A stretch of DNA of 64,000 bases from Lepiota brunneoincarnata (Eukaryota; Basidiomycota; Agaricomycetes; Agaricales; Agaricaceae): NCBI GenBank assembly GCA_023014365.1, contig JAEBUN010000003.1, positions 2,790,001 through 2,854,000 on the forward strand. Reading direction: 5' to 3'. Below, piece by piece: positions 18,985-30,350 of the stretch. The notes under the pieces are model-generated. The model was given only the letters and a program-made list of their open reading frames with translations, was not told the origin of the DNA and searched no databases. The number at the start of each line of letters is the position of its first letter. Within the stretch, counting starts at the first letter, position 1. The translations under genes and the position numbers were made by a program.

Positions 18985-20853
18985 ATGCCTCCCAGGAAAT
19001 TCTCGGCCTGAGAATCCCCATCACCCCCTCCTCCCAAATCAAGAAACAGAATCTTAGGACCAGGAATCCAAAACCCTGATCCAAGAAGAAACCCTACACC
19101 CACTCAAACACCATCCCCATTTTATCCCCCATTCTCCCACTCCACAAGCTTCTAGCTCCACACAATTAATCCCAAGACCCTCAGCACATGAACTCCTAGT
19201 CCAAAGACAATGAGAATGAGAAGAATGTGAATTACAAGAACTTCTAGAACAAGAAAAACAGGAACAGATAGAAGCTGAAGAATACTTAGCAAAAGCATGA
19301 CCACTAAACAATTTCAAACTTCAAAGACTCAAATACACTTTAAAACAGCCAAGAGAACTCACCAAATCAGAGGACAACTTACTCACATGCCACAAATTCA
19401 TAGCAAGTCAAGGAAAAACTCCCCCAGTAGACAACGACTCAGATGTCTACATCACAGACAATAACAAATCAGAACCAGATCCACAACCACCTACACTACC
19501 TGTACCCACACAACCCTTAGCCCTACTGGCACCTCCCATACAACCGCCACAACCTCCAGCACCACTGCCACCGCTGCCTCCTGGGCAATTACAAATGGCC
19601 ACCACACAAACCCCAAAAGAAATAGGACTCCTTAAACCCATCACCTTTGATGGAACCAGAAGATTATTTGAAGATTGGATCTTCCAATGTGAAGTCTATG
19701 TGCTCGCTAATGCAACCACCTACAACACTGACCTCACTAGAACATTATTTGTTCTATCAACAATGCAATCAGGAGATGCCTGAGCCTGGGCCAGACAATA
19801 CCTCCATAAAAGGAATGCCCAAACCCAAGCAGGACAACCCATAGCCATGGAAACATAGGACAACTTCACCGCTCATCTCAGAACCAACTTTACCCCAGCA
19901 GATGAACATGCATATGCACATACCAAACTCCAAACCTTGCACCAAGCAGGCAAACCAATGACTGAGTTCAATGCTCAGTTCAAGGAACTTGTCCACCAGT
20001 CTGGACTTACTGAAGATCATGCCTTGATTGATCTATACCACAAAGCAATCGATTGATGCATAGCCATGAAAATCAATGAATTGGAGAACCCTCTGACAAC
20101 TATCACTGCTTGGTACACCCAAGCCAATAAACTTGATGACAATTTCCACCAAATCAATGCCCTCTATAGCACCCCCAGAAACATGTTCCCCCAAAGGAAC
20201 CAATACCAACCCAATTGTGGACCAAGCTACCCAAACAACAATGTGCCCTATGCACAATTCTACCAAAGGAGCAATGCTCCAGGATTCACACCACATGACC
20301 CACACACATGGAAATAGACCATGCCACAATGGAAGAAGGGTATGAAGACCCTTACCTGTCAGGGGAATATAGGTGGCCGGAACCAAGTTAATATTCAAGT
20401 GCCAATAATAATTGGCATGGGCGCTACTTATATACAAATAGTGGTCTGCACACAGACTGGGTAACCAAACACTACATAGCTACCAGAAGCTAACATGCAC
20501 AAACAATATATAAATGATGATATAACTGCACATGGGTCAGACTCAGGGACAGGGGTGACCGAAGGCTGAGGCTGGGCTTGGGCATCAGGCATCAGCTAGG
20601 GAGGCCAAGCTCAGACACCATACCACAGACCTCTAGACATACCTTGTGTAAGGGGGGTGCTACGGCACTAGTCCCCTTACATTACCCAGAAATCCCTCAA
20701 CTGGACTATGCCGAAGAAGACCCTCAAGACTCCTTGGAGTTAGATGCTGTTGTCACTGGACAACAAATAAAGGCCTATCAGAACCAAGAATGCTTCCAAT
20801 GCGGAGCCAAAGACCACTGGGTTAGCAAATGCCCTCAACCCTCTCAAGCAAGA
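18985..20853 (+). pseudogene. gag of the plus-strand Gypsy-1 relative, interrupted
   Basis: Starts MPPRKFSA and has a TGA at codon 9, shared with Gypsy-1. The capsid-like region contains LKPITFDGTRRLFEDWIFQC (19613-19700), then TGA at GDA*AWARQYL, where Gypsy-1 has Arg. Continues ITAWYTQANKLDDNFHQIN and PYAQFYQRSN. A 325-bp solo LTR with TTACC duplication splits EDPY from PEIPQL. The CCHC knuckle CFQCGAKDHWVSKCP (about 20790-20835) is intact. It then ends at the abutting LTR. Confidence 0.85.
20357..20681 (-). repeat. solo LTR of the TGTAAGGGG family in gag
   Basis: TGTCAGGGGAAT...AGTCCCCTTACA, 325 bp, flanked on both sides by TTACC (20352-20356 and 20682-20686). It is homologous to 2912-3229 and 46112-46424. 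Removing it with one TTACC restores the gag frame (EDPYPEIPQL). TATA orientation is minus. It is the product of LTR-LTR recombination. Confidence 0.92.
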
Positions 20854-20854
20854 T

Positions 20855-21672
20855 TGTTACCTGGGTTAGGGGTTTGCTCTTGAGTAGCATGGAGTTTGAC
20901 ACAGGATGTCTATACAGACTTGGTCCTGTCCTACTAAGTGTGACTTGGAGACGATGTAGCACTATAGTCCAGCCAGTTTAGGGGCAAAGAGATATAGGAG
21001 GCAAGAATGTATAACACTAAGATAAGGATACAAGGTATTGTACTGTATCCTTATATACTTCTAAGTGTGGCTGTACTCCTACTATAATAGTCTGGACCAG
21101 AGTAGCTATGAGTTAGAGATAAGAAACATGAGGCATATACTAAGAATAGTCCTTCTGATGTACACTACTGATGGTTTCATAGTGATATGGGAATATAAAC
21201 TAAAAATAACTGTCCTTCTGGTAAGAGTTTTGATAATATTAGGTCCGTTTCTAGAGTTGTTTTCCATTACAACTTGCTAGTTTCCTTCTTCCAGGTATTC
21301 GGCTAGGTAATTTGGTTCATAATAATCGACTTGAGGTTGGTCGGTGGAATCTGGTCGAGGGAGAATGACAGGAGAAAAGGTGGGGGTAGGGGTTCTGTGG
21401 AGATCAAGTACGGCAGTGGTTTCTGGGGAAGGGGGTTGTCCTGGATAGAAGATGTCATATAGGAGATGTCTGAAATGAGGGCTTTCTATCCTTTCTTCTG
21501 GTGGGGTGGTTTGGTTTTCTTCAGAAAGAACCACATGGTTCTCCTGTGATATTGGACTCAGCAACCTCGTCATAGCATTCCTCATAGTAGTCGTCATTGG
21601 TGAGGTCGATGTATCAACTGTGAGTGAGGGGAGTTGTCATGGAACAGGTTGCTGGAGTTCAGGAGTAGGGAC
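20855..21672 (-). mobile_element. 3' end of another minus-strand Gypsy-1 copy: LTR plus ORF3 remnant
   Basis: The LTR at 20855-21238 (plus-strand reading TGTTACCTGGG...TGATAATA; the last CA has become TA) is followed by ORF3 sequence. The frame 21597-21277 ends YLAEYLEEGN and matches 8128-8658 of Gypsy-1. Homology to Gypsy-1 stops at about 21672, where the pogo-like transposase sequence starts. It abuts the truncated plus-strand copy tail to tail. Confidence 0.8.
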
Positions 21673-24083
21673 TGCTGCAGCCGCCTTCCTCACATCACAC
21701 TCTGTGGCCTTCCGTGCCTTCTTGACCGCCCTCTCATATTCCAGAATACTCTTCTTCAGGACCCTGAATTGTGGACCCCACCTCTTTGAATACATCCTTC
21801 ATCCCACTCTCCCAGTCCTGCCAAGCCAGCAAGTCCAAGTTTTCAGCTGCTGTCATGTGCTGTGCATGTGCTGAGGTAAGCCTATTTTGCTTTTTCCACT
21901 TTCCCTTCTCCAAAAGCTGCTTCCTCAACCTCTCATTTTCCAGATCCATCAGCTTCATCTGCATGTAGTCCTCCTCTAGAGCAATACCAGCCTGCATTAT
22001 TATGTCTTGTAGCATCATGTTCTCGGCTCTAAATGCCTGCCAAGACAAAGTGCCTGGCAATGGTGGAGGAACCTCAATGTGATACCGCTCCATTGGTTCC
22101 TCATCCTCATCTTGTGACATGTTGAGAGGTGCTTCTGTGGGTGTATTGAAGTCATTGCCAAGCATGGTAGCCATCGTGGCTGATGGTGTTGGTGTTGGAA
22201 CGGGTGTTGGGTTGGGTGTTGGGTTGGGTGTCTGCATTGGTGTTGGGACTAGGATGGATGGGAGATGTGTGGGAAGGGGCTGTGCAGACTGTGTTGTCGT
22301 ATTCTTTGCTGGCTCAAATGCAGAAAGTGGAATGGCATGGCAATTCAGTGGCCATATCCCTGTTTTTTGGAATGCTGATTGAATTGTAGAAGTTTTGAGT
22401 GCTTTGACACATGCAGTGTGGTAATAGGCAAGTAGATTGTCTTTTCTGATTGCAGTAAGAGATTGTGAGGCAAGTGTCACCACGCGCTTCCATGACTGCG
22501 CAAGAGGTCCAAATGCACCGATGTTGCAAGGTTGTAAGGCATGTGTCGTGTGCGAGGGAAGACATACAATGATGATCTTGTTGTCTGCAGCATACTTGCA
22601 GAATGTGAAGGTGCAATGGGAGTTATGACCGTCCAAAATTAGAAGGCGATACTGTCCAGCGGCTTTGTCTCACATTGCAGGATCAAAATCATTTTGAAGC
22701 CATGTGGAACCCAGCTTTTGGTCCATCCAACTGTTGGGAGAGATGGATATGCTGTTAACAAGTTGTAAGATTGTTTCTGGAATGGAAAAAAAAAAAACAT
22801 GAATACAAACCTCGCATTGCAAGGGTTGTTGCGACCCCACTCTGTGCTAGGGCAACCTGGAGGGTTCGGACAACTCAGGGAGCCGAAACGTCACTGCAGG
22901 GAAATCCTAAGTATTATTAATCTGTGAGCTAAGTAGGGAGTCCATACCTGCAGGGAAATCCTAAGAGAATAGGATGAGGGAACCCCTGCAGGCAAAAACT
23001 ATGTATATACTTGACTTATATAATCAATATAAATTGAACAAGGCTTGACGGTGGTGTCTGGGTGTTGCACAAGGCCAGGTGTGATTAAAATGAGTGTGGG
23101 GAGTGAAGATAACAGTCTGAAGTCTATGGGAAATGGGAGGAAGCAGGTGAGGGTTAAGGAGGGTATAGAGGGTGAAGGGAGGGGTTTAACTGGGCAGTGA
23201 GGGGACCTCTGGTGCATTCTGGTTATGTTTGGGGTGTAAGTGTTTGAAAGGGGGGATGTACAGTGTGCTGGGAGGCTTAGGGGTGTTTGTGGATTGTCCC
23301 CTTACACTCTGGGTTCCACCACAGACCCTGGAATATCACAGAGGGATGGAGAATGGAGCCATCAGCACAGATGGTTTCAATGACTGTAACAAGCTCCCTG
23401 TTTCCATCCTCAAGGGAATAAACAGTTTGTTGATCTCGGTCAATCATAGCAGTAATCCTTGCACCAATGCTAAGCTGAATGCCCTTTTCGTCCATATTGT
23501 ACATATTCTTGGGCAGAATATTGTATTCCTTGATCACATCCACAATCATATCAAAGAATTCCTTAATGGCCATTTCATTCAATGCCTTGGCCCAAACCTT
23601 CTCCAAACCCATGGTCTTCTTCATCTTCAAATCTGGATGATGTTTCTGGAACCATTTTGGCCATGATGCGCCAATTTATTTACCTGAGATTGCTCCAGCG
23701 CACAGAGCTACAGATGTATTGTCATAGGTACACCACGACGGCCTTGAACTTTCACCCAGTTGACTAAGATTTTCTCCTGGGCTTCAGTGAGGAGCTGCTC
23801 ATTGACATGTGCCTCATGACGAGATTTTCCTCCTAACAAGTACTCAAATGATATGAAAAAGTTTAGTTCAATACTACTTACCTTTTAAGCGGCATCCAAG
23901 GGAAGATTGTGGGATACCAAAGTGTTGTTCTGCTTGGTGAGCAGAATAGCATGGGTCACTGTTTGGTCTTGTGCCTGATCCTCAAATAGCAGCAAGAGCG
24001 CGCTCAATGTGCTCCTTGCGTGGTCGATCAAGAATATTGTGGGGAATGGAAACATTTGGGTGCAGAGAAAAAGAAGCCAACAT
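21673..24083 (-). pseudogene. pogo/Fot1-like (Tc5-CENPB-DDE) transposase
   Basis: Begins near ATG 24083 (MLASFSLHPN). Next comes an N-terminal helix-turn-helix (EHIERALAAI, stop, then AEQHFGIPQSSLGCRLKG), then a CENP-B/Tc5-type second HTH (EAHVNEQLLTEAQEKILVNW). The DDE_1 domain follows: first Asp in YNMDEKGIQLSIG (23520-23490), second in LLILDGHNSHCTFTFCKY (22640-22590), then CLPSHTTHALQPCNIGAFGP. The C-terminal tail has a coiled-coil-like ENERLRKQLLEKGKWKKQ. Interruptions are TGA codons at Arg-like positions (AAI*GSGT, PAM*DKAAG), a solo LTR at 22845-23306 and a frameshift near 21775. It would cut and paste a TA-flanked element; this copy is dead. Likely introns: 22815-22753 and one near 23881. 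Confidence 0.8.
22845..23306 (-). repeat. solo LTR (462 bp) inside the pogo-like transposase
   Basis: Plus-strand reading starts TGCTAGGGCAACC and ends GTCCCCTTACA, flanked by CTCTG on both sides (22840-22844 and 23307-23311). On the minus strand it begins TGTAAGGGGACA and carries a TATATAAGTC TATA candidate, so it is a longer cousin of the TGTAAGGGG family. Excision restores the transposase reading ...WWNPE-WGRNNPCNA. Confidence 0.85.
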
Positions 24084-25260
24084 GATGTGCAACAAGGTTT
24101 GAAGGTTGGTGTGGTGGTCCACCACTCCGTGGATGGCTTGAGACTCACTTCTCAGTTAAATACTTTCCATGTGCCACAACACACCCTCTAAAACAAGTAT
24201 ATTTGATATATTCTATGTGCTGGACACGAGGCGGTGAATCAACGTGAAGACCAAAAATACAGCACAGATGGGGTGCGCTGGCACAATGTTCCCATGCCTG
24301 GGCAATGTGATTATCATTCAGAACATGAAAAAAAGGCCCAATGCATGCACCTGCAGCAAGGCTTTTGCATCCCTCCTCCCCATTATCCCAGAAAAATCTC
24401 CACAGCACAGCATGCTGAAAAAGCATGTACAGGTGTAACAGTGTGTGTTGAGATGTGAATAAATTTGTTAAAAATATTATGAATCCTAGAAACGAATGAA
24501 CAGGTCAGTACAATGTCAAATCCCAAAGATACAAGCCATACCTTGTCATCTAGAACCTCTGGGCAGGAATGATTGCAGGGCACCCAGAATGCAGTGAAAC
24601 ACAAGTTGCAGGAGATTGATCAAGCAACATGGACCATAGATACATGATCATCCATAGCGCATGGCGGAGGGGAGGCAATTGGGTGGAGGGAATGTGGCCA
24701 CAAAGTTTGGAAGCAATTAATTGTGAAATGCACCCTCGGTGTCACTGCTACCACATTTGGACATCATGGCGATCTTCCCAAATTGGTCAGATTGCCAGTT
24801 CAGCAGCAATCAGGCACCTGTTGCTCATCAAGTTGTCGGTGCAAACACTACAAGCTTTTGTTTCAGTCAACATTGGGTACGGTTCTGATCATTGACCCCC
24901 AAACTCAACCCTCTAAATGTCTATGTGGTTCAGTAAATACAGAGTGGCCCACTAGGCAGGGTGGCCCACTTCCTGACCCAGTACAGTATGCCTAGCTACA
25001 AACATTGATTTAGATAAATATTTTAGCCAGTCACCAATTCATAAATTTATCCATATACAACTTTCCACCAGTGGCCCACTCCTGCACCCACTCATGGGCC
25101 ACTCAATCTGTATGCTCTGCCAATTCTGAATTGTTAACATAATCTGCATATTGGACACATTGCTGAATAGAACCTAATTAGTGTATAACATCTATTATAG
25201 GCACAGAGACAATAAACCAATCCTATTTCAGTCATTACAACAGATCCTTTTATTGTGACA
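24084..25260. other. 5' flank of the pogo-like element with subterminal GTGGCCCACT repeats
   Basis: No gene is supported. The motif GTGGCCCACT or its inverse occurs at about 24943, 24961, 25071 and 25098, clustered upstream of the transposase start. Clustered short direct and inverted motifs at a transposon end usually serve as transposase-binding sites. I could not find a matching left terminus because the 3' side of the element is lost. Confidence 0.35.
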
Positions 25261-26483
25261 GACTCAGTTCTAAAACACATGATGGGTACCAAGTGTACAA
25301 ATGGAACTGATTCTTATAACTATTCTTGTGTACCTCCTGTCCATAGGACTGATTCTGGCAGGTCTCAGGTGTCAGTTTGGCTGGTGTGCAGGCACAAGAA
25401 TTACCATTATTTGGTGGATTAAGCATTACTGGGAGCCTGCTAGGAGTGATGAGGTTTGGAGACTTGGATGCTATGGGTGGATGTTGTAAGTCCCCAGAGC
25501 AATATCAAACTCAAAAAAATGCCTGTTCTTTTTTCCTGCTATATCTGACACTCCATGATCAATCAGCTTTTGGGATGGGATTTTCTTTCCAGGACCAGTA
25601 AACCTGCAGGAGTCCTGAGGGTGACACTGAAAGGAAGCTCACAAATACAATATTTGAACAAACTCTGTTACTTGCAGTGTGCTTCAAAGAGATACACATA
25701 TGATTGAGGAATATGTACAAAATACATCAGGAGGGGCAAAAGGTGTTTTGGGTACCATACACTAGCCATTAAAATGCATGGGTATCTGCTGTTTTTCTGC
25801 TGTGGTTTTGAGCTGTGGGTGTGATGGTGTAGGTTCACTCTATAATGCTGTCAACTGGTTGTCTTTTAATGTTTATTGTCACAGAATCAGAAGCTCACCA
25901 AACTTGTACTTGGCTCATTGGGTATGGGGTGTCACCTTTCGTTTCTGCATAGCTAACAATGATACCCTTGCATTGGCATGATCCTGCCATTTCAGCTATT
26001 GACTTCTCATTGTCCCATTAAAAAGATTTTGTGAAGGAGCCATAAGAACCCTGACTTGTCCATATGCCCCAAATGACCTGATGCATCCCTAGTATTGACA
26101 CCAACCCAAGGGGTGGGTGTGATAATTACAGTGGCTGAATAATGTGTGTGGCCGAAGTAGGGACTACCATGGATGGGTAATGGATGGTAACAGATGATGG
26201 CATAAAAGTGGATTTAACTGCCACAGTCAAATGAGTTTGGTCCCAAAACTTACAGGAATATAGTATCTCTATGTGGGTGTAATTCTAGCAAAAGTCAGAG
26301 TTGGTCTTTGCAGAAAATCTCAGCAATGCTTTATTTCATTCTCACAGGAATACTTTCTTCTCAGAGCCCAGAACCTCATTAGTTCAATTCAGGATGAAAT
26401 TTGTGGTTTATTGGCATATTTATCTGCTGGCAGCAGTCAAAGCCAAAATATCCATGACTATCCGGAGCTATCCGTGGTAGTCC
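25261..26483 (+). pseudogene. decayed outer copy of the family-locus module
   Basis: Around 25375-25460 the text TGGTGTGCA-GCACAAGAAT...GGATTA-GCATTACTGGGAGCC matches 57825-57915, which lies in another decayed module copy. Around 26020-26090, AAAAAGATTTTGTGAAGGAGCC resembles the reverse of the conserved C-terminus (WLFR-LFRRIFSK) of the minus-strand gene family. Nothing here is open for any length. Confidence 0.4.
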
Positions 26484-27138
26484 CTAGGCCGAAGCCACAG
26501 CAGTACGCAAGGGGACACCTGTCATCCCCGGCGACTGCCAGGGTAAAGTGAGGAGGGTCAATGGTTGCGAGCCCGCCACCCATGAGAGTACAACAGCCAG
26601 CGCGGTTGCGATGCTTAAACCGTTCGGAGGAGGATTGTTGTTCAAGATAGCAATGTAAGACCTGGTAGGGCGGCGGCGGTCGACACTGCCACGAGCGACA
26701 ATGCCCTCGACACAGAAGATCTTACTCGCTTTCCATACGATGGATGTATGTACAAGACGTGCCATAGGGTTACAGGCGCTCGGCAGTAAGAAGCGAGGGA
26801 TAAACTTGGGGCACAGATAGAAGATTAGTAGTGGAGAGATACACCATCTGTAGGGCTTCACCGTGAATTGACACATACAGCCCCTGCTTCTGTTCTCTTG
26901 CTCTTCCATTTCGGGACCCATGCATCTCGAGTACTACTGACGAAGGTTGTATTGGTACAGTGCTGATCACGCTGGTAATTGGTATGGCCGTAGTAGTTGC
27001 CGCGTTTTTCTGGGGTGCTTTACACGAGTGGAAGAGCAAGGAGTCCCGCACAGAAGAGAGATAGTACAGAGCTTCGTTACGAGTCCGGGCCGCTTGGACC
27101 AAGTAAACGAGAGAGTCTCCACCAGGCGCTATCCTCAC
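26484..27138 (-). pseudogene. Pro/Thr-rich family gene, decayed copy 1
   Basis: Minus-strand frames at 26921-26484 and 27138-26770 contain the family core in degraded form (YIAILNNNPPPNG against FIVIPDNNPLPNG; SPGMTGVPLRTAVASA against LPGTAEIPLPATVASV). The cationic C-terminus is not in frame. It is split between two phases, so it is most likely a pseudogene. Confidence 0.5.
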
Positions 27139-27188
27139 ACAGCCATATCATGGCAGTGATTCTACTGTTCCAACCTATCAACATCTTA

Positions 27189-27722
27189 TCACCCCTTTGA
27201 GAAGATCCTGCGAAAGAGCCGGAAGAGCCATGACTTGTTCTTATGTCCAGAACGGCTTGTGGTAGTCACAGTATTCACACCGGCTTGGGGTGCGGGTGTG
27301 GTAACTGCAGTAATCTGAGTAACGGGTGCGACTGAAGCCATGGCGGGCGGCTGAAGTAAGGTGGGGGTCTGCGGATGCGGGTCTGTCACAGGTGGAGGTT
27401 CAGTCATAGGCGCGGCAGCGCTACTCGCGCCGTTCGGGAGGGGGTTGTTACCTGGGATAATGATGAGAGACCTGCCCGGCTCGCCCCCGCTGCCACCGCC
27501 GCCGCCGCCGCTACGAGCGAAAGATGGGCTCGAGGCGCAGCAGTATTCCCATGTATGATTATGCGTCTCCATAGGTGGACAAGCACGTGGTAGTGGAAAG
27601 CGGGGGATAGATTGGAAGGCAGGGATGGAAGGTGAGCTATATATATGAGTGGAAAGTCCTGTTCCCATTACGAAATGCCCGATGTCTACTAACTTAAAAG
27701 TCACTGCCTCATGGCAGCCCAA
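27189..27722 (-). CDS. Pro/Thr-rich protein with cationic amphipathic C-terminus, copy 2
   Basis: A 177-codon frame. From about residue 70 there is a Gly-rich linker, then RSLIIIPGNNPLPNGASS, a Pro/Thr/Val-rich stretch (TEPPPVTDPHPQTPTLLQPP, SVAPVTQITAVTTPAPQAG) and the C-terminus HKNKSWLFRLFRRIFSKG. That last segment forms a strongly basic amphipathic helix on a wheel. Family copies at 30351, 50008 and 53246 share this plan. The start is uncertain, as the N-terminal 40 residues are not shared. It lies head to head with the WW-like/membrane gene at 28013, separated by a few hundred bp. Function unknown; no known family recognised. Confidence 0.55.
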   Translation of the reverse strand: MGCHEAVTFKLVDIGHFVMGTGLSTHIYSSPSIPAFQSIPRFPLPRACPPMETHNHTWEYCCASSPSFARSGGGGGGSGGEPGRSLIIIPGNNPLPNGASSAAAPMTEPPPVTDPHPQTPTLLQPPAMASVAPVTQITAVTTPAPQAGVNTVTTTSRSGHKNKSWLFRLFRRIFSKG

Positions 27723-27760
27723 GTGCGGAGGCAGCCCGTCTGAGCGAGCAACACAGCGCC

Positions 27761-27990
27761 ATGTCTGTCATCACCCGCCTAGCACCTGCTACACCTCAAA
27801 CCGTCGCCGCCAGCACTCAGAAGCCACCTCGGTGAGTCTGTTGTTCACACATCTTAGTTCGACATCAATAAAAAGCCGTGTAGCATAACAGCTTCCCATG
27901 CTCATTCAACACTCAATGCCAGCTGGCGAGCGCCATACAAGCAAACTAGGCTCAACCAGTCCGTCCATCAGTACTTGCCCCTTGCACAAC
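27761..27990 (+). promoter_or_regulatory. spliced upstream ORF/5' exon before module gene A
   Basis: ATG 27761 opens MSVITRLAPATPQTVAAS up to a GTGAGT donor (intron 27832-27891, ending AACAG). It then continues RFPCSFNTQCQLASAIQAN to a TAG. The same short reading frame, donor and acceptor occur before copies B, C and D (ATG near 31013, 50663, 53911); only copy B has lost the donor G. In copies B and D the spliced frame would end by overlapping the main ATG. This could be a translational control uORF or a small peptide gene. Confidence 0.4.
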
Positions 27991-28012
27991 TCGAAATAAA
28001 GCGGACAGAACG

Positions 28013-29722
28013 ATGAATAACATTTTTGAACCCGCTGGTATGATCCTAGACGTACCATCTGAGTGGCAGGTACTAGTCCGTCCAGACGGCAGGCTTTACT
28101 ACCGCCATAAAGAGAAGTCACTTGTAACAGACACCAACGTTTCGGACGTACAGCTCAGTTTAGCGGTGGAAAAGGCTTGGAACTACTTGGAGGAAACAAA
28201 AAGGGACAAGCTACGTGAGCAAAACACACTATCACCGGACGAATTGAGGAACTGGGAAGGAATCAACATCGAGTTCTACATCGGCGCGTCGCCAATACCA
28301 GACCCCAATGGTCAAATTATCGAGTGCCAGTACTATCTCGTGGACCACGCGAACCAGGAAATCTTCTGGCTGCATGACGTCGAGTGGAGTGCAATATGGC
28401 CTGCTGGCATTGTCGAGGGCAGTCATGACAGGAAGCTCAACAACTATGGTAAATCTCATGCTTCGGCAGTACCACAACGTCCCAATCTCTTTTAACTACA
28501 AAAACACCAAATAGTGCTTTACTTGCGGCAGAACTACTTTCAACATCTTGAGTATTTTCCTTGTCACATAACTCTCCCTACGCGAACTATTCAAGAGCTA
28601 CGCTGGATCCTCACCTTCATGTGCAATGGTGGGCCTTCACGGTCCCTCCATGATCTTGCTCACCCGAGTTGCCTAGACTACATAACTTCCGATCCTGAAA
28701 ATACCACCTCTCCTTGGACCATGGATGATGCTAAAAACCTTCTCGACGTTCTTCAATTGATCGATGAAACGGGATCAATCTACCAACCAACTGCACAACC
28801 CAACGCGCAGCCGGCAGACGAGTGTTACAAAGGCAAGGCTACGTACCAAACTTGGTATGTCTCCCGACTCTTCGCCTTGATTTGTACGTTCCTTCACCGT
28901 TCCAGAGCGTTCTGATTCTCAAGATTTCACAGTGAGTGGCCAGATAATTCATCAATATGCACTCCCGGATGCCATAACCGACCGTCTCTTTATCGGTGGG
29001 GACACCAGAGCCACCCGCGGAAGGAGACTATCTGAGTTTCTAGCTGGGGGGTTGACAATGGGTGCTCATAGGGCACTTCAAAAACGCCTGGAGGTAGTTT
29101 GGGCGGACCGGATAATCTCAACGACAGGATGGCGCAATTTCATGGAAATCAATTTGTCAGATTGGGCGGATACGAATCTAATGGTGAGCAGTAGAATTTA
29201 TTCCCAACTAATGATCAATGACCTTTTCCACTTGCGGCCAGGCAACCGTTGCACTCTCGTAGGTTATATCCCTAAGCTGTGCACCAAATGAAAAAGCTGA
29301 TGCCCGACTCGAGAGCAAACATGGCCTTCCTTGCCCTCGACGAACTCCCGCAATCAGCAACAACAGTCAGCATAATCTCAGCCTTCTTTTCCCTAACCAG
29401 TATCGTCATCGGGCTTCACCACATCCGGAAACATCGCGAACAGCGCAGAGCAGCAGCCGAAATCGGCAGTCAATATTTCTTCAACATGTCTTCATCATCC
29501 ACCAAGCCAAACCTCCTACCGCTCTCGGTCTTCCTCTCCCTTCCACTTGCGTTCTTTTCTTGGTCCCTTGTTTCCTTCGCAGCTGCGCTGGGTATTTATG
29601 CGTTCAAGGCACCGCTGGGAAAGATTGCGTTTGGATTTATAGGCACGGTGCTGGCTGGACTGTTGATCTGTGTGGGTGGAGTTGTCACATTTTTCTGGGG
29701 TGCCTTTCGTGAGCAGAAATAA
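28013..29722 (+). CDS. WW-like/three-membrane-segment protein, module copy A
   Basis: Exon 1 (28013-28448) starts MNNIFEPAGMILDVPSEWQV. It holds a WW-like fold, EWQVLVRPDGRLYYRHKEKS, in which the second Trp is absent, and then YLVDHANQEIFWLHDVEW. Exon 2 is 28515-28883, exon 3 is 28933-29183, and the last exon runs to 29722. The last exon encodes three hydrophobic segments (ATTVSIISAFFSLTSIVIGL; LPLSVFLSLPLAFFSWSLVS; FIGTVLAGLLICVGGVVTFF). Introns 28449-28514 and 28884-28932 have good sites. At the last intron the CTAG/G acceptor used in copy C is changed to CTAAG, which shifts the phase, so the membrane part may not be joined in this copy. Role unknown. A cytosolic WW-like domain on a membrane anchor suggests a protein-interaction role. 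Confidence 0.6.
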
Positions 29723-30350
29723 TGATACATGGTGAGTCTGGTGCTATAAAAGTTCGCGTTTGGATTCATAGTTATGGTGCTGGTTAGGTTGATTCGTGTG
29801 GGTGCAGTTCGGTGTTGTGCTGGTTCATGAAGGTTCATGAACTTGAGTAACCGGCTGATCAGGCATTGATCAGGTGTTGATGTTGTCATGAACCATGATG
29901 TGCTGCTGTACATCAGCAGAGCCCGCAAGTATATAGATACAAACTGATCAGATAAAACAGTATCATCGACACATGTATGTATGCTTATGTTCATCGGCTA
30001 TTCCTGCTTCATGACCGGTTGATGAAGCACGTTGATGAGTACACATGTTACTCATCAGCGGCACAACGCTGTTTATACGAGTGGAAGAGCAAGGAGTCTC
30101 GCGCACAATAATTCAGTGCATTGACAACCACGGAGGTAGGTATACACAACAGACCACACTCAGCGAGAAGGGACTCAAGATAATGGAGCTGCGTTACGAG
30201 TCCAGGCTGCCTGAAACATTGCCCCCGTCTAACTAAGCGATCTATCAAGGACCAGGTACGCGAGAGAGTCCATAAGATGCTCTACTATGCGCCGCCCCCA
30301 CATAGCCGTATCATAGCAGTGATTTTACTTTTCCAACTATCAGCATCCCA
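29723..30350. repeat. inter-module spacer, duplicated at 52622-53245
   Basis: This stretch is almost base-for-base repeated at 52622-53245 (shared blocks include GGTTCATGAAGGTTCATGAAC, GTTGATGTTGTCATGAACC and TTCATGACCGGTTGATGAAG). It has multiple GGTTCATGA / TTGATGA short repeats. Near 29740 it also carries a second, diverged copy of the end of the membrane exon (AAAAGTTCGCGTTTGGATTCATAG). No gene is supported. It documents the segmental duplication. Confidence 0.75.

Larger units (their letters stand above)
18201..20854 (+). mobile_element. Gypsy-1 relative, plus strand, truncated after gag
   Basis: The order is 5' LTR (18201-18616), PBS, leader ORF and gag, all homologous to Gypsy-1 but well diverged. 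It stops inside or just after the gag zinc knuckle (CPQPSQAR), where an oppositely oriented LTR begins at 20855. Protease, RT and integrase are missing. A solo LTR interrupts gag at 20357-20681. Confidence 0.85.

Noticed and set aside
20357..20681. TGTAAGGGG...CCCCTTACA repeat considered as a MITE because of its inverted ends
   Set aside because: TG...CA ends, 5-bp duplications, an internal TATA box and position as 5' LTR of a gag-like frame at 2839 favour solo LTRs. A search for full-length relatives would settle it.
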